A program made the translations under genes and the position numbers. Shown in pieces: positions 1 through 6,810 of a stretch of 24,889 nt of DNA (the first letter of the stretch is position 1; each line of letters starts with the position of its first letter). The stretch comes from Natronohydrobacter sp. GTDB taxonomy: Bacteria > Pseudomonadota > Alphaproteobacteria > Rhodobacterales > Rhodobacteraceae. Location: assembly GCA_007123015.1 (NCBI GenBank), contig SKSL01000020.1, positions 1-24,889 of the forward strand, given 5' to 3'. The notes under the pieces are model-generated. The model was given only the letters and a program-made list of their open reading frames with translations. It did not search any database and was not told where the DNA came from.

Positions 1-2
1 CG

Positions 3-140
3 GATCAGCAGATCGTGCCGACGACCCTCGCGCATCTGCCCCAGCAGGCCAGCCAACTCGCAGGCCCCGCCATCATCCTGTTGGGTCTGGCCCCGAACAC
101 AGCGACGCAGACCGCAATCACCTTGGAGCAAGCGCTATGA
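3..140 (+). CDS. cobA/cysG: Uroporphyrinogen-III C-methyltransferase, C-terminal fragment
   Basis: Partial gene that enters from the left edge; only the last 45 codons are present. The readable tail contains the segment QLAGPAIILLGLAP, the usual final strand (PAIIxVG) of SAM-dependent uroporphyrinogen-III methyltransferases, preceded by the QQIVPTTLAHLP region typical just upstream. The enzyme makes precorrin-2, the precursor of siroheme. That fits its place directly ahead of a siroheme-dependent sulfite reductase. The stop codon overlaps the next start as ATGA at 137-140, so the two genes are translationally coupled. Whether this is a stand-alone CobA or the methyltransferase half of a CysG fusion cannot be told, because the N-terminus is outside the window. 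Confidence 0.8.
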   Translation, partial: DQQIVPTTLAHLPQQASQLAGPAIILLGLAPNTATQTAITLEQAL

Positions 141-442
141 CGATCCGCTTCACCCCCTCTGTCGTCACTGCGAATGACCTTCTCAGCGGCGATGTCATCT
201 ACCTGACCCCGCACGGTAATTGGTCGCGGATCCATACTGATGCCGCGCTGTTTACCGAGCAACTCGCTGCCGAAGCGGCGCTGTCCGCTGCGCAGGCGCA
301 ACCCGACCAGATCGTGGGCGCCTATCTGGCCCCTGCACGACACGGCCCGAACGGCCCGGAACCCGCGCATTTCCGCGAAGTGTTCCGCGCGCGCGGTCCG
401 TCCAATTACCCCCATGGCAAGCAGGCTGACAACATGTGTTGA
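137..442 (+). CDS. DUF2849 domain protein of the sulfite-reductase operon
   Basis: Small protein of 101 residues without signal peptide or membrane segment. It resembles the DUF2849 family, which in alphaproteobacteria occurs almost always between the siroheme methyltransferase and the sulfite/nitrite reductase gene. Features that support this are the N-terminal segment VTANDLLSGDVIYLT, the WSRIHTDA stretch and the C-terminal REVFRARGPSNYPHGKQ block. It starts at the ATGA overlap with the preceding gene. Its biochemical function is not known. From context it may be a maturation factor or an electron-transfer partner for CysI, since no CysJ-type flavoprotein is encoded next to it. That role is inference. 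Confidence 0.85.
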   Translation: MTIRFTPSVVTANDLLSGDVIYLTPHGNWSRIHTDAALFTEQLAAEAALSAAQAQPDQIVGAYLAPARHGPNGPEPAHFREVFRARGPSNYPHGKQADNMC

Positions 443-489
443 GGCATCTCACCTCCACATTCCCCGAAGATTTCAGAGGATTAACTGCC

Positions 490-2151
490 ATGTACACCTA
501 TTCGGAATTCGACCGCGATTTCCTTGCCACTCGCAACGCCCAGTTTCGTGCTCAGGTCGAACGCCGTATCTCGGGCGCGCTGACCGAAGATGAATTCAAA
601 CCGCTGCGCCTGATGAACGGGCTTTATCTGCAACTGCACGCCTATATGCTGCGCGTGGCGATCCCTTATGGCACGCTCAACAGCGCGCAAATGCGGCAAC
701 TGGCGATGATCGCGGATCGCTGGGACAAGGGCTATGGTCATTTCACCACCCGCCAGAACATCCAGTTCAACTGGCCAAAACTGCGCGATGTCCCGGATAT
801 CCTTGATGCTTTGGCCGAAGTGGGGATGCATGCGATCCAGACATCGGGCAATTGCGTGCGCAATGTGACAGCTGATCATTTCGCCGGGGCTGCGGCGGAT
901 GAAATCGCCGATCCGCGCCCTGCGGCAGAGCTTCTGCGCCAATGGTCGACCGATCACCCCGAGTTTCAATTCCTGCCGCGCAAGTTCAAGATCGCGATCA
1001 CGGGCAGCCCGCGTGACCGTGCCGTGACGCAGGCGCATGATATCGGACTGCGGATGGTGCTGCGGAACGGCCAGCGCGGATTTGAAGTGATCATCGGCGG
1101 CGGGTTGGGGCGCACGCCGGTCATTGGAAAAGTGCTGGCAGAGTTCATTCCGGAAGCCGATCTTCTGCCCTATATCGAAGCGATTTTAAGCACTTACAAC
1201 AGTTTCGGAAGGCGTGACAACAAGTACAAGGCGCGCATCAAGATCATGGTGAACGAATTGGGGCTGGAAGAAGTCCGCGCGCGGGTCGAGCGCCGATTCG
1301 ACAGCCTGCGCAGCGAATGGGGCGGTGCGGATAAGGCAGTGCTAGCGCACTTCAGGCGCCAGTTCTCGCCCCCGGCTTTCCGCGTGGTCCCGACACAAGC
1401 CTATCACATCGCGTATGAAAATGATCCTGTGTTCCGATCTTTTGCGGATACGAACCTTGCTGCGCATTGGCAGGATGGCTACAGCATCGTGACCATCAGC
1501 CTGAAAGCGCATGGCGCGACACCGGGCGATGCGACGTCGGACCAGATGCGTGTCATCGCCGATCTGGCAGAGCGGTTCGGACATGATGAATTGCGCATAA
1601 GTCACGAACAAAACGTGATTTTACCGCATGTGCACAAGTCCGATCTGCCTGCTTTGCATGCGGCCTTGCAGGAAGCCGGGTTGGCGACAGCGAATGTCGG
1701 GTTGATCTCGGACATCATTGCCTGCCCAGGCATGGACTATTGCGCCTTGGCCACAGCGCGTTCGATCCCGGTCGCACAGGAAATCGCGCAGGCTTTCGCC
1801 GCGCGTGAGCACGATATTGGTGGGTTGAAAATCAAGATATCGGGGTGCATCAACGCCTGCGGGCATCATCATGTGGGTCATATCGGCATCCTTGGTCTGG
1901 ACCGGGCGGGGGTCGAGAATTACCAGATCACGCTGGGCGGCGATGCGACCGAGGCGGCGGCGCTGGGCGAACGGGCCGGGCCGGGTTTTGCCTATGACCA
2001 GATCGTGCCGGCCATCGCGCGGGTGATCGACACCTATCTGGAGCTGCGCCGTGACCCGCATGAGCAGTTTATACAGGTATTCCATAGACTTGGGGCACAA
2101 CCTTTCAAGGATGCGCTCTATCAGACAGGAGCCCGCGCCAATGCCGCTTGA
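490..2151 (+). CDS. cysI: Sulfite (nitrite/sulfite) reductase hemoprotein, siroheme and 4Fe-4S
   Basis: Protein of 553 residues that reduces sulfite to sulfide (or nitrite to ammonia) with siroheme and a [4Fe-4S] cluster in the cytoplasm. The cluster-binding cysteines are visible as C412-x5-C418 (ACPGMDYC) and C453-x3-C457 (GCINAC), the arrangement of the sulfite/nitrite reductase family. Two ferredoxin-like half domains are present, the first containing GHFTTRQNIQFNW (the conserved TxRQxxQ region). I chose the ATG at 490 because a GAGGA ribosome site lies at 475-479; an upstream GTG at 436 would add 18 unconserved residues overlapping DUF2849. Neighbouring cysH and siroheme synthesis argue for an assimilatory sulfite role. 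No cysJ is adjacent, so a ferredoxin or an unidentified protein must donate electrons. Confidence 0.9.
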   Translation: MYTYSEFDRDFLATRNAQFRAQVERRISGALTEDEFKPLRLMNGLYLQLHAYMLRVAIPYGTLNSAQMRQLAMIADRWDKGYGHFTTRQNIQFNWPKLRDVPDILDALAEVGMHAIQTSGNCVRNVTADHFAGAAADEIADPRPAAELLRQWSTDHPEFQFLPRKFKIAITGSPRDRAVTQAHDIGLRMVLRNGQRGFEVIIGGGLGRTPVIGKVLAEFIPEADLLPYIEAILSTYNSFGRRDNKYKARIKIMVNELGLEEVRARVERRFDSLRSEWGGADKAVLAHFRRQFSPPAFRVVPTQAYHIAYENDPVFRSFADTNLAAHWQDGYSIVTISLKAHGATPGDATSDQMRVIADLAERFGHDELRISHEQNVILPHVHKSDLPALHAALQEAGLATANVGLISDIIACPGMDYCALATARSIPVAQEIAQAFAAREHDIGGLKIKISGCINACGHHHVGHIGILGLDRAGVENYQITLGGDATEAAALGERAGPGFAYDQIVPAIARVIDTYLELRRDPHEQFIQVFHRLGAQPFKDALYQTGARANAA

Positions 2152-2872
2152 TGCCTCCTCGCTGGTCCATGAGCTGCTTCGTGACCATGCCGACAGTCCT
2201 GCGCCAGATTTCCTGAGCGCCGCAATCGCGCGCACAGGGCGCGTGGCGATGGTGTCGTCTTTCGGGGCCGATTCGGCTGTGCTGCTGCATATGGTGGCGC
2301 AGATTGACCGGAACTTGCCAGTCTTGTTCATTGATACACTTGCACTTTTTCCTGAAACTGTCACCTATCAGCGCAGTCTTGCCGCGCATCTGGGGCTGTT
2401 AAATGTGCAGACCATCACCCCGGACAGGGCCGAACTTTTTTCGCAGGACACAGATGGGTTGCTGCACCGTTCCGATACCGAACGCTGCTGCAGCTTGCGC
2501 AAGGCGAAACCACTGGAGCGCGCCTTGCAGGGCTATGATGCCTGGATCACGGGGCGCAAACGCTATCAGGCGGCAACGCGGAGCGATCTGGAGCGCGCGG
2601 AACTGGAGCAAGGAACGGGCCGTATCCGATTGAATCCCTTAGTGAATTGGGCTACGCCCGAAATCGGGGCTTATCTGGGAACACAGGATCTGCCGCGGCA
2701 TCCCTTGATCGCGCGGGGCTATCCGTCGATTGGCTGCCAGCCCTGCACCTCGCGCGTGTTGACAGGTGAAGATCCGCGTGCAGGGCGTTGGCGTGGAACA
2801 GAAAAAACGGAATGTGGCATCCATTTCATCGGGGACGTGTCACAGTCAGAGAAGAAGGCGGATGCAGCATGA
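2141..2872 (+). CDS. cysH: Phosphoadenylyl-/adenylyl-sulfate reductase, 4Fe-4S type
   Basis: Protein of 243 residues that reduces (P)APS to sulfite using thioredoxin. The PP-loop-like segment SSFGADSAVLL and the WITGRKRYQAATR region are recognisable. Two cysteine pairs, C116-C117 (RCCSLRK) and C199-x2-C202 (GCQPC), are the ligands of the [4Fe-4S] cluster that marks bacterial assimilatory APS reductases. The catalytic C-terminal cysteine is C225 in the motif ECGIH. Cluster-containing enzymes generally prefer APS over PAPS, so APS reductase is the likelier activity. The start at 2141 follows ACAGGA and overlaps the end of cysI by 11 bases; an upstream in-frame GTG at 2051 would read deep into cysI and is rejected. 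Confidence 0.92.
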   Translation: MPLDASSLVHELLRDHADSPAPDFLSAAIARTGRVAMVSSFGADSAVLLHMVAQIDRNLPVLFIDTLALFPETVTYQRSLAAHLGLLNVQTITPDRAELFSQDTDGLLHRSDTERCCSLRKAKPLERALQGYDAWITGRKRYQAATRSDLERAELEQGTGRIRLNPLVNWATPEIGAYLGTQDLPRHPLIARGYPSIGCQPCTSRVLTGEDPRAGRWRGTEKTECGIHFIGDVSQSEKKADAA

Positions 2873-3264
2873 GCGTGATCGTGACCGATACTGGCTTTCA
2901 AGCCGATGACTGGCCAGAAGAAATATGTAAAATCGATGGATTGAAGGCCATTGATTTGCATGGTGATACCTCGCCAGAGGCGCTGGATCCGAGTGTTCTG
3001 AAGGCCAGCCATATTCGCATCCTGATCCCCGGCTTTGCCGATGGGCGCGGATATACGCTGGCCAAACAATTGAGGCGTAAGGGTTTTTCGGGAAAGTTGC
3101 GGGCAGCGGGGCCGATCATCGCGGATCAATATGCCATGGCGCGACGATCCGGGTTCGATGAGGTCGAGATCCCAGATGCTCTGGCTGCGCGTCAGCCAGA
3201 GGCGGATTGGCTGGCGCGATCTGACTGGCAGGGCGCGAGTTATCAAGTCAGATTAAAAGCTTAG
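2869..3264 (+). CDS. DUF934 domain protein, end of the sulfate-assimilation operon
   Basis: Protein of 131 residues matching the DUF934 family, which in proteobacteria closes sulfite-reductase operons. Visible family features are the FADGRGYTLAKQLRRKG segment and the ADQYAMARRSGFDEVEI segment that follows. It begins at 2869 in an ATGA overlap with cysH, so it is translationally coupled. It has no signal peptide or membrane helix. It is often annotated as a putative oxidoreductase, but I see no nucleotide or metal motif that proves this. Its conserved linkage to cysI and cysH suggests a helper role in sulfite reduction; this is inference. It ends 128 bases before the convergent doeA gene. Confidence 0.85.
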   Translation: MSVIVTDTGFQADDWPEEICKIDGLKAIDLHGDTSPEALDPSVLKASHIRILIPGFADGRGYTLAKQLRRKGFSGKLRAAGPIIADQYAMARRSGFDEVEIPDALAARQPEADWLARSDWQGASYQVRLKA

Positions 3265-3305
3265 TGGGCCTATGGGTTTTTGAAAAAGGGTTTCGTCTTG
3301 TGAAA

Positions 3306-3336
3306 AACAGAGTGGCGCCTTCGGCTGTTCTTTTTT
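3306..3336. terminator. Possible bidirectional terminator between the cys operon and doeA
   Basis: An AACAG (3306-3310) and CTGTT (3325-3329) pair encloses a GC-rich loop containing GCCTTCGGC. It is followed by T6 at 3331-3336 on the plus strand. Read on the minus strand, the same hairpin ends in CTGTTTTTC. The position between two converging genes fits a shared terminator. The stem is short and interrupted, so confidence is limited. The rest of the 3265-3392 gap is AT-rich for this genome and shows no gene. Confidence 0.35.
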
Positions 3337-3392
3337 CGCAATATGAAAGGCTTTTTTGCCAGTTGAAAAATCTGTGCTTGCGTCTGGCTGGG

Positions 3393-4574
3393 TCATTTCA
3401 CGAAGATTTCGCGCGGCGTTGTGGTCAGGACCTCGGACCCGTGATCTGTGATCAGCACGGGTTCGGTAATCTCTAACCCGCCATCTTCAAGCCAGAGCGC
3501 GGGCATGAAGTGGATGACCATGCCGGGTTTCAATTCGGTCATGTCCCCGCGCCGCAAGGACAGGGTGCGCTCGCCCCAGTCGGGCGGGTAGCTGAGGCCG
3601 ATGGAATAGCCGCAGCGGTTGTCCTTCTCGAAACCGCGCTTGTTGAGTGTCGCATTGAAGGCATTGGCGACATCTTCGGCCCGCGCACCGGGATAGCATT
3701 GCGCAAGGCCCGCTTCGGTCGCCTCTAACACGGCCTCTTCGGCATGACGGTATAGATCGGGCACTTTGCCGAAAAACAGAGTGCGCGATTGCGGGCAATG
3801 ATAGCGGCGATGCGCGCCTGCAATTTCGAAGAACGTGGATTCGCCTGCACGCATGGGCCGGTCATCCCATGTCAGATGCGCGGCCGTGGCATCAAGGCCA
3901 GAAGGGGCCATGGGCACGATGGCCGGGTAGTCACCCCATTGGCCATCTGCGCCTTCGATCCCGGCCTTGGTGATCTGGGCCACCAGCATGTTTTTCGCCA
4001 TGCCAGGTTCGGCCACTTCAAGAATGACCTGATGCATGCGCTCGACGATCCGGGCGGCGCGGCGGATATAGAGCAGTTCGGATTCGGATTTGATCAGTCT
4101 CTGCCAGTTCACCAGCCCGGTGGCATCGACAAAATGCGCTTCATGCAGATGGTTGACCAGCGTGTCATGGGCGGCGGCGGAATAGTAGTAATTGTCCATC
4201 TCGACCCCGATCCAGCTGGTATTCCAGCCACGATCAATGATCAGAGCCGCGAGGGATTCCATCGCATGTTTCTGCGGGTTCTGAACATAGGTGTCATCAT
4301 AGGGGACGATGCTGGCGTCGCTCTTCATGAAGACTGTGCGCTGTGCACCGGGACCGTCTATGCCGCGCCCCCACCAGACCGGCTCGCCCTCCATCGGCAA
4401 GAGCACGCATTGGTGCACATAGAAGCTCCAGCCATCATAGCCCGAGACCCAGTTCATGTTGGACGGGTCCGAGATGATCATCAGGTCGATGCCGCGCTTG
4501 CTCATCTCGGCGCGGGTGCGGGTGATGCGGGCTTCATATTCCGCATCGGTGAAATTCGGGTTCGTCGTGGTCAT
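3393..4574 (-). CDS. doeA: Ectoine hydrolase, M24 (creatinase/prolidase-like) family
   Basis: Protein of 393 residues with the two-domain M24 creatinase/aminopeptidase P fold. It closely resembles DoeA/EutD, which opens the ectoine ring to N-acetyl-diaminobutyrate in ectoine catabolism. Recognisable DoeA stretches are SDPSNMNWVSGYDGWSFYVH near the N-terminus, GVEMDNYYYSAAAH, DATGLVNWQR, HLTWDDRPMRAGE, FFEIAGAHRRYHCPQSRT, GLSYPPDWGER and LWLEDGGLEITE near the C-terminus. The length equals that of known ectoine hydrolases (about 400). I place the start at MTTTNPNF (4574); the longer reading to 4622 would translate through a stem-loop. The start lacks a good Shine-Dalgarno site. It lies 56 bases after the aminotransferase stop on the same strand. 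The partner deacetylase doeB and the ueh transporter are not in this window. Confidence 0.85.
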   Translation of the reverse strand: MTTTNPNFTDAEYEARITRTRAEMSKRGIDLMIISDPSNMNWVSGYDGWSFYVHQCVLLPMEGEPVWWGRGIDGPGAQRTVFMKSDASIVPYDDTYVQNPQKHAMESLAALIIDRGWNTSWIGVEMDNYYYSAAAHDTLVNHLHEAHFVDATGLVNWQRLIKSESELLYIRRAARIVERMHQVILEVAEPGMAKNMLVAQITKAGIEGADGQWGDYPAIVPMAPSGLDATAAHLTWDDRPMRAGESTFFEIAGAHRRYHCPQSRTLFFGKVPDLYRHAEEAVLEATEAGLAQCYPGARAEDVANAFNATLNKRGFEKDNRCGYSIGLSYPPDWGERTLSLRRGDMTELKPGMVIHFMPALWLEDGGLEITEPVLITDHGSEVLTTTPREIFVK

Positions 4575-4598
4575 GCGCGTGGGGTCCGTCAAGCAAAA

Positions 4599-4620
4599 GC
4601 CCCCGCGACAAAGCGGGGGC
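4599..4620 (-). terminator. Strong stem-loop with T-tract between the aminotransferase gene and doeA
   Basis: A perfect 8-bp stem, GCCCCCGC (4599-4606) and GCGGGGGC (4613-4620), with a 6-base loop. On the minus strand it is followed by TTTTGCTTG, a short U-tract after a G+C stem, as in an intrinsic terminator. It sits after the aminotransferase stop and 24 bases before the doeA start, so it could end most transcripts or act as an attenuator that lowers doeA expression. Confidence 0.65.
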
Positions 4621-4630
4621 ATGTTCGGCG

Positions 4631-6007
4631 TTAGAAGCTTGCAGTCACCGCGTCAAGCGCAGCTCGGGTTGTCGCGACGATGGTATCGGCTTCGGCCTTG
4701 CTCAGGCAAAGCGGCGGGGCGAAGCCGATGATTTCGCCCTGTGGCATGGCGCGCGCGATGACGCCGCGCTTGGCCATCTCGGCCACGACCTGCGCTGTGA
4801 CTTTCTCGGCCGCGTCGAAATCCAAATTCGCACTGGGATCACGCTGCAATTCGACTGCCGCAAGCATGCCATCGCCACGAACATCGCCGACGAAGCGGTG
4901 GTCTTGCAGCGCGTCTGCCATGGCTTCGCGGAAATACCCGCCGGTGTGGCGGGCATTGTCCACCAGACCAAGGCTGTCCACCAGTTTCAGATTCGCGACA
5001 CCGGCCGCAGCACCAATGGGATGGGCGGAATAGGTCCAGCCATGGCCGAAGGGGCCGAATTTATCCGTCCCTTCTTCCAGTACCTTGTACAGATCATCGC
5101 TGACAATCGAGCCCGAAAGCGGCGCATAGGCCGAGGTCAGACCCTTGGCGATGGTGATGATATCGGGCGTGATGCCGTAATGGGTGGATCCCATCATCGT
5201 GCCAGTGCGGCCGAAGCCTGTGACGACCTCATCTGCGATCAGAAGGATGTCATGCTTTTTCAGAATGGGCTGGATCGCGTCCCAATAGCCTGCCGGCGGG
5301 GGGACAATGCCGCCTGTGCCCAGAAGCGGCTCGGCGATGAAGGCACCGATCGTGTCTGCGCCTTCGCGTTCGATCAGCTCTTCCAGTTTGGCCGCGCAAT
5401 GGGCACTGAATTGTTCCTCGGACATCGCCGGGTCGGGGCGGCGGAAGTAATAGGGGGCTTCGGTATGGACCACTTCAGCCATGGGCAGACCGAATTTCGC
5501 ATGGAACGGCGTCAGGCCCGTCAGCGAGCCGGTGATCAGGCCCGATCCATGATAGCCGCGCCAGCGCGAGATGATCTTGCGCTTCTCTGGGCGGCCTTTG
5601 ACATTCCAGTAATACCAGACCAGCTTGACATTGGTTTCATTCGCATCTGACCCGCCAAGGCCGAAATAGACCCGGTTCATATGCGCCGGCGCGCGCTCGG
5701 CCACCATATGGGCCAGCGTGATCGAAGCTTCCGTGCCATGGCCGACATAGGCGTGATAATAGGCCAGCTGATGGGCTTGGGCGGCGATGGCCTCGGCGAT
5801 CTCGGTGCGCCCGTAGCCGACATTCACGCAATAAAGCCCCGCGAAAGCGTCGAGCAGGCGATTGCCATCGCGGTCTTCGATATAGACGCCCTCGGCGCTG
5901 CTGACGATGCGGGCCGGGCTTTCGCCGCGTCCATGCATGCCGAAATGGGTCGAAGGGTGCAGGAAATTCTCGCGATCCCATTGGCTAAGCTGGTCATTTG
6001 TCAGCAT
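4631..6007 (-). CDS. Class III pyridoxal-phosphate aminotransferase, possible DoeD-like
   Basis: Protein of 458 residues of the class III (omega) aminotransferase family. The PLP-binding lysine is K288 in ITIAKGLTSAYAP, the ring-nitrogen aspartate is D259 in LLIADEVVTGFGRTG, and GLGGSDANETNVKL (about 116-129) is the phosphate-binding region. It transfers an amino group from an omega- or alpha-amine to a keto acid. Adjacency to doeA suggests a role in ectoine breakdown, where a transaminase (DoeD, called Atf in some marine bacteria) deaminates diaminobutyrate; this is inference, and related enzymes act on taurine, putrescine or beta-alanine. The start at 6007 follows AAAGG at good spacing; an ATG five codons upstream (6022) has no ribosome site. 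Confidence 0.85.
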   Translation of the reverse strand: MLTNDQLSQWDRENFLHPSTHFGMHGRGESPARIVSSAEGVYIEDRDGNRLLDAFAGLYCVNVGYGRTEIAEAIAAQAHQLAYYHAYVGHGTEASITLAHMVAERAPAHMNRVYFGLGGSDANETNVKLVWYYWNVKGRPEKRKIISRWRGYHGSGLITGSLTGLTPFHAKFGLPMAEVVHTEAPYYFRRPDPAMSEEQFSAHCAAKLEELIEREGADTIGAFIAEPLLGTGGIVPPPAGYWDAIQPILKKHDILLIADEVVTGFGRTGTMMGSTHYGITPDIITIAKGLTSAYAPLSGSIVSDDLYKVLEEGTDKFGPFGHGWTYSAHPIGAAAGVANLKLVDSLGLVDNARHTGGYFREAMADALQDHRFVGDVRGDGMLAAVELQRDPSANLDFDAAEKVTAQVVAEMAKRGVIARAMPQGEIIGFAPPLCLSKAEADTIVATTRAALDAVTASF

Positions 6008-6057
6008 GGTGTGACCTTTCATCGAAACAAGAAGTGAGAGAGCAGGCGATTTGGGCG

Positions 6058-6318
6058 TCAGCCCTTGCGCAGGCCTTTGCCACGGTCAAGCCGATAGCTG
6101 CCTTCAGGCAAGTCGAGGGCGGCGGCCAATTCGCTGAGTTGCGAGAGTGACAAGGTGATTGTCGTCTCGCAGTCGCGTTGCGCATCGAACTGGCGCAGGG
6201 TCACGCAATCCTCGAAAGCTGTGATGATCACATCCTCGCGCAGGGCCGTCGGCGAGGCCGCACCCTCATCTACAAGCGTGATCACAGTAGCGTCGAAATC
6301 GTGCTCAATGGTGAACAT
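6058..6318 (-). CDS. Small conserved hypothetical protein upstream of the aminotransferase
   Basis: Protein of 86 residues, acidic in its first half and ending in a basic tail (YRLDRGKGLRKG). It has no signal peptide, membrane helix or cysteine pair motif; two single cysteines lie mid-protein. The sequence alternates short beta-like stretches (FDATVITLVDEG, DVIITAFEDCVTL) with an amphipathic helix (LSLSQLSELAAALDLPEG). It looks like a small Rhodobacteraceae protein that I have no function for. It lies 50 bases before the aminotransferase on the same strand and is probably co-transcribed with it. No clear ribosome site precedes the ATG. Reality of the gene is supported by codon pattern and position, not by a known family. 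Confidence 0.6.
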   Translation of the reverse strand: MFTIEHDFDATVITLVDEGAASPTALREDVIITAFEDCVTLRQFDAQRDCETTITLSLSQLSELAAALDLPEGSYRLDRGKGLRKG

Positions 6319-6446
6319 GAACTGACGCTAGTGCAGGCTGACGGGGCTTGAAAGGGAAAAAACGCGATTGTGTAGAAAAACGACATTTCCCGCCCCCGGT
6401 TTTCTGGAGTAGCGTCGCTAACCTGAACTTTCAGAAGGATATAAGC

Positions 6447-6806
6447 ATGAAAATTGCGTGGGTTGCGCTGGCCGGGATGATGGCTGCAGGCAGTGTGGGC
6501 GCAGATACAAGCGCGTTTGACGGGCGCTACAAAGTCTATCCGGACCGGCCGGGCTGTGTCGTGGGGGAAGGCGATGTCGAAAATGCCGCCTTCGAAATCT
6601 CGAATGGGCGCTATATCGGTCTGGAAACCGAATGCAGGCTGATCAACCCTACCAATATCCGCGACATGCGCGCCATGCTGTTCGATCTGCAATGCATGAC
6701 CGAAGGGACAGAATGGTCAGACCGCATCCTGTTGATGAGGAAAGATGACGGGTCGCTCTTGCGGGTGGTGGACGGGATGAGCTTCACCAACCCGCCCTGC
6801 GAGTGA
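6447..6806 (+). CDS. Small exported protein with four cysteines, function unknown
   Basis: Protein of 119 residues. The first 19 residues form a Sec signal peptide (MKIAWVALAGMMAAGSVGA), with probable cleavage before D20. The mature part has four cysteines (C37, C63, C83, C118) that could form two disulfides in the periplasm. The middle shows beta-strand-rich text (FDGRYKVYPDRPGC, ISNGRYIGLETECRL). It has no lipobox. The ATG at 6447 is preceded by AAGGAT at good spacing; a longer in-frame reading from 6348 lacks a signal peptide. It stands alone, divergent from the 86-residue gene and ending 4 bases before the convergent metG stop. I do not recognise its family. Confidence 0.75.
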   Translation: MKIAWVALAGMMAAGSVGADTSAFDGRYKVYPDRPGCVVGEGDVENAAFEISNGRYIGLETECRLINPTNIRDMRAMLFDLQCMTEGTEWSDRILLMRKDDGSLLRVVDGMSFTNPPCE

Positions 6807-6810
6807 TCAG

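Noticed and set aside
436..489. A longer CysI starting at GTG 436
   Set aside because: It overlaps the end of DUF2849, has no ribosome site, and the ATG at 490 has a good GAGGA.
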